This document shows, piece by piece, positions 1-8,777 of a stretch of DNA of 64,000 nt (positions are counted from its first letter, which is position 1; each line of letters begins with the position of its first letter). The translations under genes were made by a program, and so were the position numbers. The stretch is taken from contig NZ_JABBJF010000009.1 in NCBI RefSeq assembly GCF_014218705.1, positions 1-64,000 on the forward strand. Reading direction: 5' to 3'. Below the pieces are notes generated by a model. It was not told the DNA's origin, did no database searches, and saw only the letters and a list, made by a program, of their open reading frames with translations. This stretch comes from Kluyvera sichuanensis. GTDB taxonomy: Bacteria; Pseudomonadota; Gammaproteobacteria; Enterobacterales; Enterobacteriaceae.

Positions 1-619
1 GAAATGACGACATATCTGGGATTTGACCAGCTCCGGTACCAACATCTTTTGATGCTGCCGTTCCGAATGTTGGCAAACTTCCTAAACCAAGGTATGAAAG
101 AATACCTGCGACATCTTTGCCGCTGAGAGCGGTTAATGTATTGTCCAGTGGTTGCTTACCTGCCAGGGCATTTGTCATCGTAGTGGCAAAGTTTGGGTCA
201 TTACCCAGCGCGGCTGCCAGTTCATTCAATGTATCCAGTGCTGCCGGGGATGAATCGACGAGCGCCGCCAAAGCAGCTTTAACAAAAGCAGTCGTGGCAA
301 TCTGCGTATTGTTAGTTGACTGGCTTGCCGTTGGTGCCGTTGGTACACCGGAGAACGCCGGACTTGCGAGAGGTGCACGCTGGTTTACAGCAGCCTCAAT
401 CGCCAGTTTAAGCTGATTTAAATTGGCTTTATCTGGAGAGATTCCATAGGCAGCACACAAATTCAGCAGCTCGGCCTGAATCATATTGAACCATGCTGCG
501 CCGGGATAAGAAGCAGGTACACCACCACCACCTTCAGTAAACCAACGCGGGGCCGAACTTTGCACGGCTCCGAGTGGCGGCATCGCACTGACGCCGGAAT
601 TATTATCAAGATGGAACAT
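1..619 (-). CDS. Mu-like phage tail fibre protein, N-terminal part (runs off window)
   Basis: An open frame starts at an ATG at 619 and stays open to base 1, so only about the first 206 residues are visible. The N-terminus has a Gly-rich WFTEGGGG stretch and a segment about withdrawn phage-fibre type (PGAAWFNMIQAELLNL) common at the start of tail fibres of Mu and lambda side-fibre type. A low-complexity Ala/Ser/Thr region with ASPAFSGVPTAPTAS follows, typical of fibre shaft repeats. It lies directly downstream of the gp48 homologue, the position of Mu gene S. The receptor-binding C-terminus, any chaperone and any invertible segment lie outside the window. Family call is firm; the host-range module cannot be judged. 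Confidence 0.85.
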   Translation of the reverse strand, partial: MFHLDNNSGVSAMPPLGAVQSSAPRWFTEGGGGVPASYPGAAWFNMIQAELLNLCAAYGISPDKANLNQLKLAIEAAVNQRAPLASPAFSGVPTAPTASQSTNNTQIATTAFVKAALAALVDSSPAALDTLNELAAALGNDPNFATTMTNALAGKQPLDNTLTALSGKDVAGILSYLGLGSLPTFGTAASKDVGTGAGQIPDMSSF

Positions 620-631
620 GACTGATTCCTT

Positions 632-1216
632 TTATTGGTAAATATAAATAAACACCTGATGAGCGGGTTTATATTTCTCAAGCAGACATTCAATTACGCC
701 GCCGGAATAAACGACCAGTGGAGTAAGGCAATTATCAAGAACGGTGGCGTTGCGATTATCCACACTGGTTTTCACGATGATATGTGACGTGAAACGTCCG
801 TAGTTTTTACGTAATCGGGTAAGGCAGTTATCCAAACAGGTGGCATAAGCGCCGTCGCTGTACGACTCTATCTCGATATCGAAGCCATACTTTGCGGCAA
901 GCTCGATATAGAATTGACGGTTAAGGCTCCCGACCATTCTGTACTTCTCTGCAGCTGCGGTCCGGCGCTCGTCAAATGTCTGGCCAGCGCTAGTGCAATC
1001 CGGCAAAGCGAGCCATTTTTCCCAGTCCTCAAGCAAAACCACAGACTGGTCAGGGAAACGCTCATCAAGCAGACGATCAATTGAGGCATCATCCTGTTCC
1101 GGGCCATCGGCAAGAGCCCCGGCAATCTTGCTCAGTTCTGAACCGGGTTCTTTGTTCCAGGCGAGCCCAGTGGGAAGCAGCTGCAGGAATACTCGCTGAA
1201 ACCTCATCATATCCAT
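632..1216 (-). CDS. Baseplate/tail protein, Mu gp48 family (DUF2313, YmfQ-like)
   Basis: This 194-residue protein belongs to the YmfQ/DUF2313 family, which in Mu-like and P2-like phages sits between the baseplate wedge protein and the tail fibre and helps attach the fibre to the baseplate. The N-terminal part (FQRVFLQLLPTGLAWN) and the internal RRTAAAEKYRMVGSLNRQFY segment are family hallmarks. The ATG at 1216 overlaps the end of the gp47 gene by 10 bp, and the tail fibre begins 12 bp downstream, so the three are probably translated together. A second ATG three codons in is possible. Confidence 0.85.
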   Translation of the reverse strand: MDMMRFQRVFLQLLPTGLAWNKEPGSELSKIAGALADGPEQDDASIDRLLDERFPDQSVVLLEDWEKWLALPDCTSAGQTFDERRTAAAEKYRMVGSLNRQFYIELAAKYGFDIEIESYSDGAYATCLDNCLTRLRKNYGRFTSHIIVKTSVDNRNATVLDNCLTPLVVYSGGVIECLLEKYKPAHQVFIYIYQ

Positions 1217-2289
1217 GTGATCGTCCCCGGAACCAATAGCTCATCAGCCGCTGAATAGGTGGCAGTGGTGGGCGACGACAGCTCAAAGTCAGTCAGGCTC
1301 TGGCTTGAGGCAATCACACGGATGAGGCTGGAAGTGGTCATCGTGCTGCCTGGCTCGCATTTGTTATAAAAAAGCGAAGCCATCCCATTGGCAATATCCT
1401 GCTTCAGCGCATCCGTTTTAGGCGATATTTTAATAGTCATATCCAGAGGCTTTAATTTCGGTGCAAATACGGTCACCTCCGGCCCTTCTGGTTGCCCCTC
1501 AATAACGCCGGTAATCGGATTCGGATGCCCTGCAATATAATCCGTCACCCTGGCAATATCAGAATCACCCGGAATAATGCTGCTGTTACCATCCATCACA
1601 AACGCAACGCCTACCGTTCCCGGCCCCTGCCAGGTCGGCAGACACCATGCACGAGTTACACCTGCACATTCCCGCGCCCAGCGCTCATAGTCGTATTTAT
1701 TACCGCCGCATGGCGGATGCTGGGCGCGAAATTCAAGCCGTGCCAGCAGTTCAGAGACCGGCTCAATATCACTACCACCAGTCAATCCGTTTGTGGCCAC
1801 GGCATCTGAAGAAATCCCCGCGACAGGCGTGACCAGCGTCAATGCAGTACCCGCAGGAGCATTGCCGGCAGTCCCTGACACTACCGCCGTAACAGGGACA
1901 TTGACGGTTCCGGCCGCTGCGACATCAAAATCAGCTTCAAGCGCATAAAGGATGTTGCCGGCACGCTGCCAGCGGGTATTTTTTGGAATAGTGCCGGCAG
2001 CGCTGGCCGTGACCGTAATCGGGTCGCTTGCCGGCGTCGGCTGCTTGCGGCGAATACCCCAGAACTGGCAATGTTTGAGCAATTCAGCTTCATCCGCATC
2101 ACCGGGGATAATCTGGCGATATGCCCAGGAAATATGCTCATGCAGACCTGCATCGAGACCAGCCTGCGCACGCGCCAGCACGCCCAGGACTTTTTCCTTA
2201 TTTCCTGTCGCGGAACCTTTTAAACGCTGCTGAATATTACCTTCAGCACGCGCGATTAATTCAGGCAACGTAGGCGATTTATAAGGCAT
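1207..2289 (-). CDS. Baseplate wedge protein, Mu gp47 / J-like
   Basis: A 360-residue protein of the baseplate J/gp47 family, which forms the wedge of the contractile-tail baseplate. It opens with MPYKSPTLPELIARAEGNIQ, a start typical of this family, and has the WGIRRKQPTPA and Gly/Ala-rich segments of gp47 proteins. I place the start at the ATG at 2289 rather than further upstream, because the upstream extension would run into the gp46 frame and lacks family similarity. It sits 2 bp after the gp46 stop codon and overlaps gp48, consistent with one late tail operon. Confidence 0.9.
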   Translation of the reverse strand: MPYKSPTLPELIARAEGNIQQRLKGSATGNKEKVLGVLARAQAGLDAGLHEHISWAYRQIIPGDADEAELLKHCQFWGIRRKQPTPASDPITVTASAAGTIPKNTRWQRAGNILYALEADFDVAAAGTVNVPVTAVVSGTAGNAPAGTALTLVTPVAGISSDAVATNGLTGGSDIEPVSELLARLEFRAQHPPCGGNKYDYERWARECAGVTRAWCLPTWQGPGTVGVAFVMDGNSSIIPGDSDIARVTDYIAGHPNPITGVIEGQPEGPEVTVFAPKLKPLDMTIKISPKTDALKQDIANGMASLFYNKCEPGSTMTTSSLIRVIASSQSLTDFELSSPTTATYSAADELLVPGTITWI

Positions 2290-2290
2290 G

Positions 2291-2728
2291 TTAAATTCCG
2301 TTATATTGCGATTTAAAGGAATAAGGACTGACAGAGCCATCCGGCAGCGTGAATTCAATATCCAGCTGCAACCAGCCGCTTTCCGGCTGGCTGGCGTAAA
2401 CGGCTATCTTTTTCACGCGGCCGGCTTCTTTAAGCCATACCAGCGCCTCAAGCGCATATTCAGCAGCGCGAGTGAGCACTGAATTGAGTGTCTTTTCACG
2501 GGAAAGCAGCCACAGTCTTGAGCCAATAGGACGGTCACGGAAGGTATCTGCCCACCATCCACGACGGTCAGTGTTATCGCCGGGAATATCATCTGAATCC
2601 AGCGCACGACGATCCGTATGCAGAGAAATGATGACGTCATTGGTCAGGCTGTCGTCGGTCAGCATGTCCTCGCCGTTCTGTGCAATATCGCCCCGGCCAT
2701 TAATCCAGACGAATGCCAGGTCTGTCAT
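2291..2728 (-). CDS. Baseplate protein, Mu gp46 family (gp25/W-like)
   Basis: A 145-residue protein of the phage GP46 family, a baseplate wedge component corresponding to T4 gp25 or P2 W. Family features are the LHTDRRALDSDDIPGD segment, the following RRGWWADTF motif and a C-terminal beta-rich part (LQLDIEFTLPDGS). Its ATG at 2728 overlaps the stop codon of the spike gene by 4 bp, a common translational-coupling arrangement in this tail block. Order and length match Mu gene 46. Confidence 0.9.
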   Translation of the reverse strand: MTDLAFVWINGRGDIAQNGEDMLTDDSLTNDVIISLHTDRRALDSDDIPGDNTDRRGWWADTFRDRPIGSRLWLLSREKTLNSVLTRAAEYALEALVWLKEAGRVKKIAVYASQPESGWLQLDIEFTLPDGSVSPYSFKSQYNGI

Positions 2729-3309
2729 TGCATCTCCTTGGTTAATGGGCCGTCATGTTCTTCATGGACGTGTCGTTTGGTAGATTTGCCATCCACGATG
2801 ATATCCGGCGCAGTGGCCTCACCCTGAAGGTCAGTTGTACCTTTAACCTGAAGATTTTTATCTACCTCAAGGTCACCGGTAAACCGGGCTTTTGGCATAT
2901 CGAACAACCCGCTTTCATCGGCATACACCTCAACCGTTTTGCAGGTCACAATGGCCCGGCCGTCTTTGGTTAAGCGGATGCGGTGCCCCTCGTAGTGATA
3001 AAGACCGCTATCGCCCGCGACCAGACCGACAGGACGATAACGACGGTCATCAACCACCAGAGCAACGGCGGAATCAGTATCGCCGCCAAGACTCACCATA
3101 ATGGCTTCAGAGCCAGCCAGCGGGACACTAATCTGACCGTACTGCAGAGGGCGCTCGACGTCATCCAGTGGACCATCATCAAGGCTCGTCACCTGGAGGT
3201 TCTGCATCTTCAGGCTGTCATTGACCAGCGTTACCACGGCGCGGCCAATCATCAGCCGCAGCCGGCGCATGACGGGAGCAATCAGACGCTGAAATGCCTG
3301 TTCACTCAT
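2725..3309 (-). CDS. Baseplate central spike, Mu gp45 family
   Basis: A 194-residue homologue of Mu gp45, the trimeric membrane-piercing spike at the tip of the contractile tail. The N-terminal and middle parts fit the known OB-fold region, and the repeated short strands near residues 140-170 (DLEVDKNLQVKGTTDLQ) fit the beta-helix needle. The last 20 residues contain the HVH motif (KSTKRHVHEEHDG), matching the HxH motif that binds an iron ion at the spike tip in this family. The gene overlaps P upstream and gp46 downstream by 4 bp each. Confidence 0.9.
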   Translation of the reverse strand: MSEQAFQRLIAPVMRRLRLMIGRAVVTLVNDSLKMQNLQVTSLDDGPLDDVERPLQYGQISVPLAGSEAIMVSLGGDTDSAVALVVDDRRYRPVGLVAGDSGLYHYEGHRIRLTKDGRAIVTCKTVEVYADESGLFDMPKARFTGDLEVDKNLQVKGTTDLQGEATAPDIIVDGKSTKRHVHEEHDGPLTKEMQ

Positions 3310-4436
3310 GGGCGTTTCTCCGGGTGCTTGCGGTAATACTCTTCAGCCAGCGCATCCACGCCGCTCTTATCTTCGCTTTTACGGGATTTTTTCGTTTTAC
3401 TGTCCGGTTCAATTGGTACCAGCCAGCCATCGCGCGGGGTAAGCGTCAGCGTGGTCATGATGCCGGTGCGATCATCCAGCGCCAGTACGACTTTGCTGAC
3501 CAGAAGCGGTCCCGTGGTGATACTGAAGCGGGATGCATCGATATCGACCAGCAGGTTAGGCATCCACAGCGAACCATCGCGGCGCAGCCAGCCGTCTACT
3601 TTTGCCTCGAAGGTGCGTGATTTAGCCAGGCGACGACGCATTTCACGTGTCGCGCGGCCGCTGGCACCTTTGGAATCCGTTTTGCTGTCAGCAAGGATAA
3701 TCGTCGGGCGGTAGCGCGTGATATCGGAGTCTTTCACCTCTGCTTTCTGACTGGCGATGTTTTTTGCGCTCTGGTCGTCACCGGCTTTGCCGCTGGCGCG
3801 GCCGTGTCCAGCGACAATGTAATCACTGAAGCGGTCACGATCGTCTTCTTCAAACTCCATCTCAATCAGGTTCTCACCGAGGATCAACTTATCGGTCTGG
3901 GTTTCATCCGCGCGGGTGAAGACCAGCTCGCCGGCAGCATTGCTGGTCATCAATACACCACGGGCGCGGCTGGCACGCCCCAGCGCCTCGTAGACGGTTT
4001 CCGAGTAATCGAGTGTAAAGGACGGGAACGGCGCTGAGGATTCACTGTCGGTCAGTTCCCAGCGGACGGTCACCTTATACGGGCCGCACAGGTCACGCGC
4101 AATCTGCTCAAGCGTGCGCCCCTTCCACTGGCGGCCCTGATAGATAGCCGCGCAGTCAATCAGGTCAGCAGTTTTATCCCGGCCGGAGATGGTGATGGAC
4201 ATAGAGTCGGCCGTCATGTTGCGACGACGGCCATCGAGATAACCGGTAATGACCGTCTGGCCATTAATGGTGAGGGTAAAAGGCTGACCCGGAGAAAGTG
4301 ATGATAAATCGGTTTCTGGCTGAACGTTGACACCGAGTTCGAAATAGCCGGAGAGTGATTCGATGGAGCGGTTAATATTGATGGTCGTCCACCCGGCAAA
4401 AATCTTTCCTGCGGTGCGTAATTCGACGTCAGCCAT
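3306..4436 (-). CDS. P: Baseplate hub protein, Mu gpP (gp44) family
   Basis: A 376-residue protein matching Mu gpP, the baseplate hub comparable to T4 gp27 and P2 gpD. It carries the expected beta-strand-rich N-terminal part (SPGQPFTLTINGQTVITGY), a central hub fold and a highly charged Lys/Arg-rich C-terminal tail. The start is set at the ATG at 4436, inside the end of gene N, because a GGAG ribosome site lies 7 bases upstream; the preceding TTG at 4439 is less likely. In Mu a late promoter lies before P; I could not find a convincing copy of the late element here. Confidence 0.88.
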   Translation of the reverse strand: MADVELRTAGKIFAGWTTININRSIESLSGYFELGVNVQPETDLSSLSPGQPFTLTINGQTVITGYLDGRRRNMTADSMSITISGRDKTADLIDCAAIYQGRQWKGRTLEQIARDLCGPYKVTVRWELTDSESSAPFPSFTLDYSETVYEALGRASRARGVLMTSNAAGELVFTRADETQTDKLILGENLIEMEFEEDDRDRFSDYIVAGHGRASGKAGDDQSAKNIASQKAEVKDSDITRYRPTIILADSKTDSKGASGRATREMRRRLAKSRTFEAKVDGWLRRDGSLWMPNLLVDIDASRFSITTGPLLVSKVVLALDDRTGIMTTLTLTPRDGWLVPIEPDSKTKKSRKSEDKSGVDALAEEYYRKHPEKRP

Positions 4437-5862
4437 CAAGGATCTCCAGAGAAACGCCCCCTGGCATCAGGAGCGGATTGGGTACACTGTTTCGGCGACC
4501 AAAACGCTGCCAGTAAAGGCTGTCACCAGTTTCGCGATACAGGGCAACCAGTGCCGGCTCCGTCTGATTTAGGGTGACGTTGCGTACGTTCGCCAGATGA
4601 ATACCGCGAGTGCGCAAATCGTTAATCACCACAAGACGAAATGTGGCCAGTTCAAGGCTGCTGGCCGTAAATCCGGCATCAGAAGCAGCAATGGTGCTGT
4701 CATCCAGCATCTGGCCCAGTTCACTGGTAACCCGTTCGATATCAGCCTGGCTTTCAAAGAGTGGAAACGATGCCGGACTGTTCTCTGAGGCTACAGAAGT
4801 TGAATCGCTCCGGGTGATTCCGGCAGCTGAGTCCTGCTGAGTTGTTGAAGGTGTGGAGACTGAGCTGACTGGCGTCGTGGTCGTCAGTTCTGGAGTGCGG
4901 GAGAGTCCATCATCAGTGGCCAGCGCATCAGTAAGAACGGCAGATGCCGCTTCCGCCTGACTGGTCTGTGTGGCGACGGTCGCAACATAATACAGCGTAT
5001 TGATGTTCGCTGCAGCGGCCGGATCAAGATGAGAGGTGTCCGTAGCAGCCTGTCGACGCTTCAGATTAACGCCAATGCGTTCATATGCTTTAAATCCAGC
5101 ATCATTATCCGCAACAGATGCGATCCCAGAAAACGCCCCCAACAAATTCGCGGCCAGTAATTTTGGCGCATTAACCAGCCGTGTTGCCATCCCTTTAACT
5201 TGGGTAACGGCAGACAACAGCCCGTTAACACTACCCAGAATACCGACATTTTCAATCGCACTAGCAATATCGTCATAAACACCACTGATAGCATCTGCAA
5301 CGGCCGTGGCGCCATCTGTTGCTTCCTGAACTGTCTGCCAGGCATCGGAGAGCGTATCCCCCAGAGAACCAAACAGGCTATCCTTTTTGACGGTTACGGC
5401 GGCTGCAGTATCTGCTGATGTCTCTGGTGCCTCATCTTCTGCGGCCGGGTAAACAGTAATTGTGAACTCGTAGTAATTGAGTTCATCAGCAGCGTAACGG
5501 CATTCCCATGTTTCAACCAATACCTGCAGCGTACCAAAATCCGGGTGAGTTAGTTCCCCTGCGCCGGCATCATCGAGCGCCTCAATCAGATTTTCCTTTA
5601 GCTGCTTTGCATCTTTGCCCAACAGACAGGCAGAGAAGGAAAATTCATGGAGTTTTCGACCCAGATCAATCGCACCACCTTTATCGCGCAGTGGATATTC
5701 GCGTTTAACGAGACGACGACCACCGGTCATGCGTTGGTCACGGAAAATCAGGAACGGCACGTTGCGAAATGTTCCTTTACCATCCGGTTTGCTATTTTTT
5801 AAACCCAGCGCCCCCAGTCCATCCCTGAGAGAGTTCACACTAGCGACTGTACTTTCAAACAT
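4429..5862 (-). CDS. N: DNA circularization / tail protein, Mu gpN family
   Basis: A 477-residue protein whose first ~95 residues match the DNA-circularization N-terminal domain found in Mu gpN (NVPFLIFRDQRMTGGRRLVKREYP and HPDFGTLQVLVETWECRYA segments). In Mu it is a tail/baseplate protein made with the tape measure. The middle third is Ala/Ser/Thr-rich and probably extended. It lies 11 bp after the tape-measure stop and overlaps P by 8 bp. The C-terminal 60 residues (RGIHLANVRNVTLNQTEPAL) are conserved in the family. Confidence 0.88.
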   Translation of the reverse strand: MFESTVASVNSLRDGLGALGLKNSKPDGKGTFRNVPFLIFRDQRMTGGRRLVKREYPLRDKGGAIDLGRKLHEFSFSACLLGKDAKQLKENLIEALDDAGAGELTHPDFGTLQVLVETWECRYAADELNYYEFTITVYPAAEDEAPETSADTAAAVTVKKDSLFGSLGDTLSDAWQTVQEATDGATAVADAISGVYDDIASAIENVGILGSVNGLLSAVTQVKGMATRLVNAPKLLAANLLGAFSGIASVADNDAGFKAYERIGVNLKRRQAATDTSHLDPAAAANINTLYYVATVATQTSQAEAASAVLTDALATDDGLSRTPELTTTTPVSSVSTPSTTQQDSAAGITRSDSTSVASENSPASFPLFESQADIERVTSELGQMLDDSTIAASDAGFTASSLELATFRLVVINDLRTRGIHLANVRNVTLNQTEPALVALYRETGDSLYWQRFGRRNSVPNPLLMPGGVSLEILDG

Positions 5863-5873
5863 GATTTGTCCCG

Positions 5874-7835
5874 TTAATAAGGGTAAAGGTTCTGACCGGT
5901 CCAGACATTCATGCCCATACCGTCTTCCTGAATATTGGTGCTGGTGATCTGCAGGCCGTCAGCCAGCTGGATTTTCAACTGGGCCTGAGCACTGACTTTC
6001 TGTTCTGGTGGCGGGGTCTGCTGCTGGCCGCTGCTGTCGTTCCCGGCAAATTTCTCGTAAACATTCCCCAGCCATCCGCCCAGATAATCCCCAAGAACAC
6101 CACCGAGAGTGGCACCGACAACAGTACCCGCCGGGCCGAGCAACGAGCCCAGTGCGCCGCCACCCCATGCGCCGGCTGTGCTACCCATAGCAGAGCCTTT
6201 ATCTTCAGCCGTCGCGTTTTCATCCATCAACGTTGGCACCATCATTGCGCCAGCCATCAACGGCCCACCAAAGCGGGAGAACATACGGCCTGCGCCGCGC
6301 CCAAGCCAGCCCAGCGCACTGGCACCTTTTGCAGCCACACGACCAATGGCACTGTTGGCCACCCAGCTACCAGCACCTTTGATGGCTGAGCCTGCGCCGG
6401 CAAGCATCGAGCCAGCGCCGCTGAAGATGCGGGAAAACAGCCCCGCTTTTGCGGCAGGAGCTGCTGCAGGTGATGGCACAACCGGGACACTGGTGCCACG
6501 ACCACGTCCCGGCCCACGCTTGCGTTTACCATTACCCGCATAGACGTCGCCACCACCGCCGAACGACGCTGGCCAGTTGGTGACAAAGACCTGCTGGATG
6601 AGCTGCGGATTGCTCATGATAGGTGGCATACCCGGCCCGCCCGCACCTGGCTGGTTTCGGCCGCGCATCCACCGATAGGCACGGTATGGTGAGGTAGCAA
6701 CCTGCCAGGTTGGACGAACGATAGCGCCGCCCATCCGTAGCGCCTTGTTCGCCAGCCAGATACCACCAATAACCTTGGCCATCGTTTTCAGGCTGACAAT
6801 ATTGTCATCCACCCAACTGAGGGCATCTTTACCCATTTTCAGGTAACGCCAGGTCTCCTGAGCAGCGCTGCTGATCGTATCAAAAGCCGTCTGGAAATTA
6901 GCGGCTAACTCATCGGTTAGCTGGTCAACACCACTTACACCGTTTGCTCCAGGTTTACTCAGTTGGCCATACCAGTCGAGCACACCTTTAACACGGCCTT
7001 TAAGTATGTCGAAAGGCCCTTTATTCATCAGTTTATCGGCGAAGTCTTCCCACACATCGCCCATCTGCGCGGTCAGCCCCGTCCAGCTGTTCATCGCTGT
7101 TTTCTGGGCCCCTTTCGATTCCTCACTTAAAGCCTGAAACAGTTGAATAATAGACTTCAGACCTAGATTGCCTTTTTCACCAGCCTTGCGGACTTCCTTG
7201 ACATCTTTATTCCATTTATCTGCAAGAATCTGATAAACGTTGATACCGTAGCCTGTTAGCAAGTTGGCATCAGCTGCCGTAATCTGCTGGCGAGAAAACA
7301 TCTGTTTGAGCTGGAGAGATGCCCCTTGCGCTGCATTTAAATCCCAGCCCTTGAGTGCCCCTTGGTCTTGCAGCATGGTGATAAAGTTAGTGGTCTCTTT
7401 ATCCGACATACCGAACGATTTACTGCTGACCAGTTCCTGCATAACACCAGTCAGACCCCACGTGGAGTCTTTGGCGTTCTGAATGGCCCATTGCATCATT
7501 TCTGACGCATGCTGCTGGTTGCCTTTGTAGAGAGAGTTGAGCGCGATACGTTGGTTTTCTCGCGTGGACGCGATGCTGATGAATAGCTTATTGGCTGTGT
7601 AACCGAGGCCGGCTATCGTCGCACCGCCAGCAGTAAGCATGCCGAACGTGCGGGTTGCCGAGGAACCGAGGCGGTCAATGGAGTTTGAAACACTGGCGAC
7701 GGAATTGCGCAGACCGTTCATCGCCGTCTGGCTGCTGCGAGCCATTGAGGAGATGTTCCCGGAGAACTGGCGGGAACGCTGGGCAATGTTGCCCATTAAA
7801 TCAATAATGATTGAGGCGCGAAATTGCCCAGCCAT
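5874..7835 (-). CDS. Tail tape measure protein (Mu gp42-like)
   Basis: A 653-residue tape measure protein, which sets the length of the contractile tail. The N-terminus has alternating Ser/Arg heptads and the phage tape-measure domain; the second half holds Gly/Ala-rich hydrophobic stretches that could form membrane-inserting helices (residues ~480-590, e.g. GGALGSLLGPAGTVVGATLGG). Its ATG at 7835 lies 5 bases after the stop of the frameshifted chaperone extension, the standard position in Mu, lambda and P2. At 653 residues it predicts a tail of Mu size. Confidence 0.9.
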   Translation of the reverse strand: MAGQFRASIIIDLMGNIAQRSRQFSGNISSMARSSQTAMNGLRNSVASVSNSIDRLGSSATRTFGMLTAGGATIAGLGYTANKLFISIASTRENQRIALNSLYKGNQQHASEMMQWAIQNAKDSTWGLTGVMQELVSSKSFGMSDKETTNFITMLQDQGALKGWDLNAAQGASLQLKQMFSRQQITAADANLLTGYGINVYQILADKWNKDVKEVRKAGEKGNLGLKSIIQLFQALSEESKGAQKTAMNSWTGLTAQMGDVWEDFADKLMNKGPFDILKGRVKGVLDWYGQLSKPGANGVSGVDQLTDELAANFQTAFDTISSAAQETWRYLKMGKDALSWVDDNIVSLKTMAKVIGGIWLANKALRMGGAIVRPTWQVATSPYRAYRWMRGRNQPGAGGPGMPPIMSNPQLIQQVFVTNWPASFGGGGDVYAGNGKRKRGPGRGRGTSVPVVPSPAAAPAAKAGLFSRIFSGAGSMLAGAGSAIKGAGSWVANSAIGRVAAKGASALGWLGRGAGRMFSRFGGPLMAGAMMVPTLMDENATAEDKGSAMGSTAGAWGGGALGSLLGPAGTVVGATLGGVLGDYLGGWLGNVYEKFAGNDSSGQQQTPPPEQKVSAQAQLKIQLADGLQITSTNIQEDGMGMNVWTGQNLYPY

Positions 7836-7840
7836 GATAA

Positions 7841-8402
7841 TTACCTTTTAAAGAGGGTTTCAGCCTGCTTGCAGTGTCGGAAAAGGCGGGAGAGCGGAAG
7901 AGAAAGGGCCCATTCCGGGCCCCCTTTAAGCATGACGCCGACCGCTATAGCCGCCTGTTCAATCTCACTCCGACACTGCAGCCACTCGCCCCCGTTCAGG
8001 GGTCATCGCCGCAGCCTGAGCAACATCACGTAAATCAGTCGCCAGCGAAACACGATGGAAATCGCGCTGGGACATTTTTTTGAGCAGAACCAGCGACAAT
8101 GGACCGCTAATCACGCCCACTTTTGCAATCTGCCGGCGCAACATCTCCAGCCCCATCTGAGAAGGTGAACTCACCAGCTGTGGTCCTGCTTTGGTCTCCA
8201 CGACACGCTCAGAGGCCATCTGCGCATCAATGATGTCGCCGGCAGTCAGTTCACGGAAGGTGATGTCATACTGCATTTCCATCTCTTCGCCGGTGCCGTA
8301 CGGGATGCCATCAAGCAGACGGAATGTACCGTTTTTGAGTGCATTCAGAATCTCCTCATGAAACTCCATTGCTTCCTGCTCAGGGCTTTTAAACTCGGTC
8401 AT
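7841..8402 (-). CDS. Tail assembly chaperone, long form made by -2 frameshift (Mu gp41/gp42-type fusion)
   Basis: The short chaperone (8402 to 7965) ends 124 bases before the stop at 7841-7843. A second open frame, entered by a -2 (or +1) shift at 7988-7994, runs on for 49 more codons to 7841 and ends just before the tape measure. The predicted long protein is about 187 residues: the first 138 of the short form, then an extension starting GEWLQCRSEIEQ. Long-tailed phages commonly make such a pair; both forms help fold the tape measure. In the -1 frame a stop appears after 14 codons, so -1 shifting would not give a useful product. The shift itself is inferred from sequence. Confidence 0.72.
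7965..8402 (-). CDS. Tail assembly chaperone, short form (Mu gp41 family)
   Basis: A 145-residue protein of the Mu gp41 / phage tail assembly chaperone (E/E41) family. Typical features are the N-terminal MTEFKSPEQEAMEFHEEILNALKNGT-like start and the central LTAGDIIDAQMASERVV segment. It sits between the tube protein and the tape measure, the invariant place for this chaperone. It ends at the TGA at 7965-7967; a fraction of ribosomes should instead shift frame at 7988-7994 to make the long form. The start ATG at 8402 lies 9 bp downstream of the tube stop. Confidence 0.88.
   Translation of the reverse strand: MTEFKSPEQEAMEFHEEILNALKNGTFRLLDGIPYGTGEEMEMQYDITFRELTAGDIIDAQMASERVVETKAGPQLVSSPSQMGLEMLRRQIAKVGVISGPLSLVLLKKMSQRDFHRVSLATDLRDVAQAAAMTPERGRVAAVSE
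7986..7994 (-). other. Slippery sequence for -2 programmed frameshift
   Basis: On the minus strand the gene reads GAA CGG GGG CGA. After decoding GGG the P-site tRNA can move back two bases and still pair with GGG; the next codons are then GGC GAG TGG, in the long open frame. The phage Mu site is GGGGGCGA, and the string CGGGGGCGA seen here contains it exactly. It lies 21 bases before the zero-frame stop. The efficiency is unknown. Confidence 0.7.
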
Positions 8403-8411
8403 GGTGACTCC

Positions 8412-8768
8412 TTACGCGATACGTTTGCTGGTTTTAGCGGCGAGCTTAATGGTGATTTCACCGTCGCTGTTTTGTGGTTCGTCGGTCTGCCAGGCATTTG
8501 GCATCATCCAGGTTTCCCCGGTATCGGCTTTAAACTCGGCGGTCACATCCGTCCAGTTGATGACTTCATCCAGACCAATACCGCTGCCACCAGGGATTTT
8601 GCATTCCAGTGTGGCTTCACGCGGCGTCGATTTATAGCCATAGACACGACTGCCTTTAACGGTTTCCCGAGTGTCACCCGCAGGGGTGAAGGTACAGCCC
8701 GCCAGCGTTTCAAGCTCAAGGCCGTTGACGCGGATAAAGGCGACGCCCTGACGTTGATTTCCTGCCAT
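8412..8768 (-). CDS. Tail tube protein (Mu gpM family)
   Basis: A 118-residue tail tube protein; hexameric rings of it form the rigid inner tube. Family marks are the start MAGNQRQGVAFIRVNGLELE and the later conserved segment GSRVYGYKSTPREATLECKI. It follows the sheath gene by 9 bp and precedes the chaperone, the order of Mu L-M-Y. No unusual features were noticed. Confidence 0.92.
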   Translation of the reverse strand: MAGNQRQGVAFIRVNGLELETLAGCTFTPAGDTRETVKGSRVYGYKSTPREATLECKIPGGSGIGLDEVINWTDVTAEFKADTGETWMMPNAWQTDEPQNSDGEITIKLAAKTSKRIA

Positions 8769-8777
8769 GTTCCCCCC

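Noticed and set aside
4664-4682. Possible third copy of the late-promoter element inside gene N, before P
   Set aside because: Only about 13 of 19 bases match and the dyad is broken; Mu has a late promoter near here, but this match is too weak to claim.
7920-7965. Ordinary -1 frameshift for the tail chaperone
   Set aside because: The -1 frame stops after 14 codons, well before the tape measure, whereas the -2 frame continues to it.
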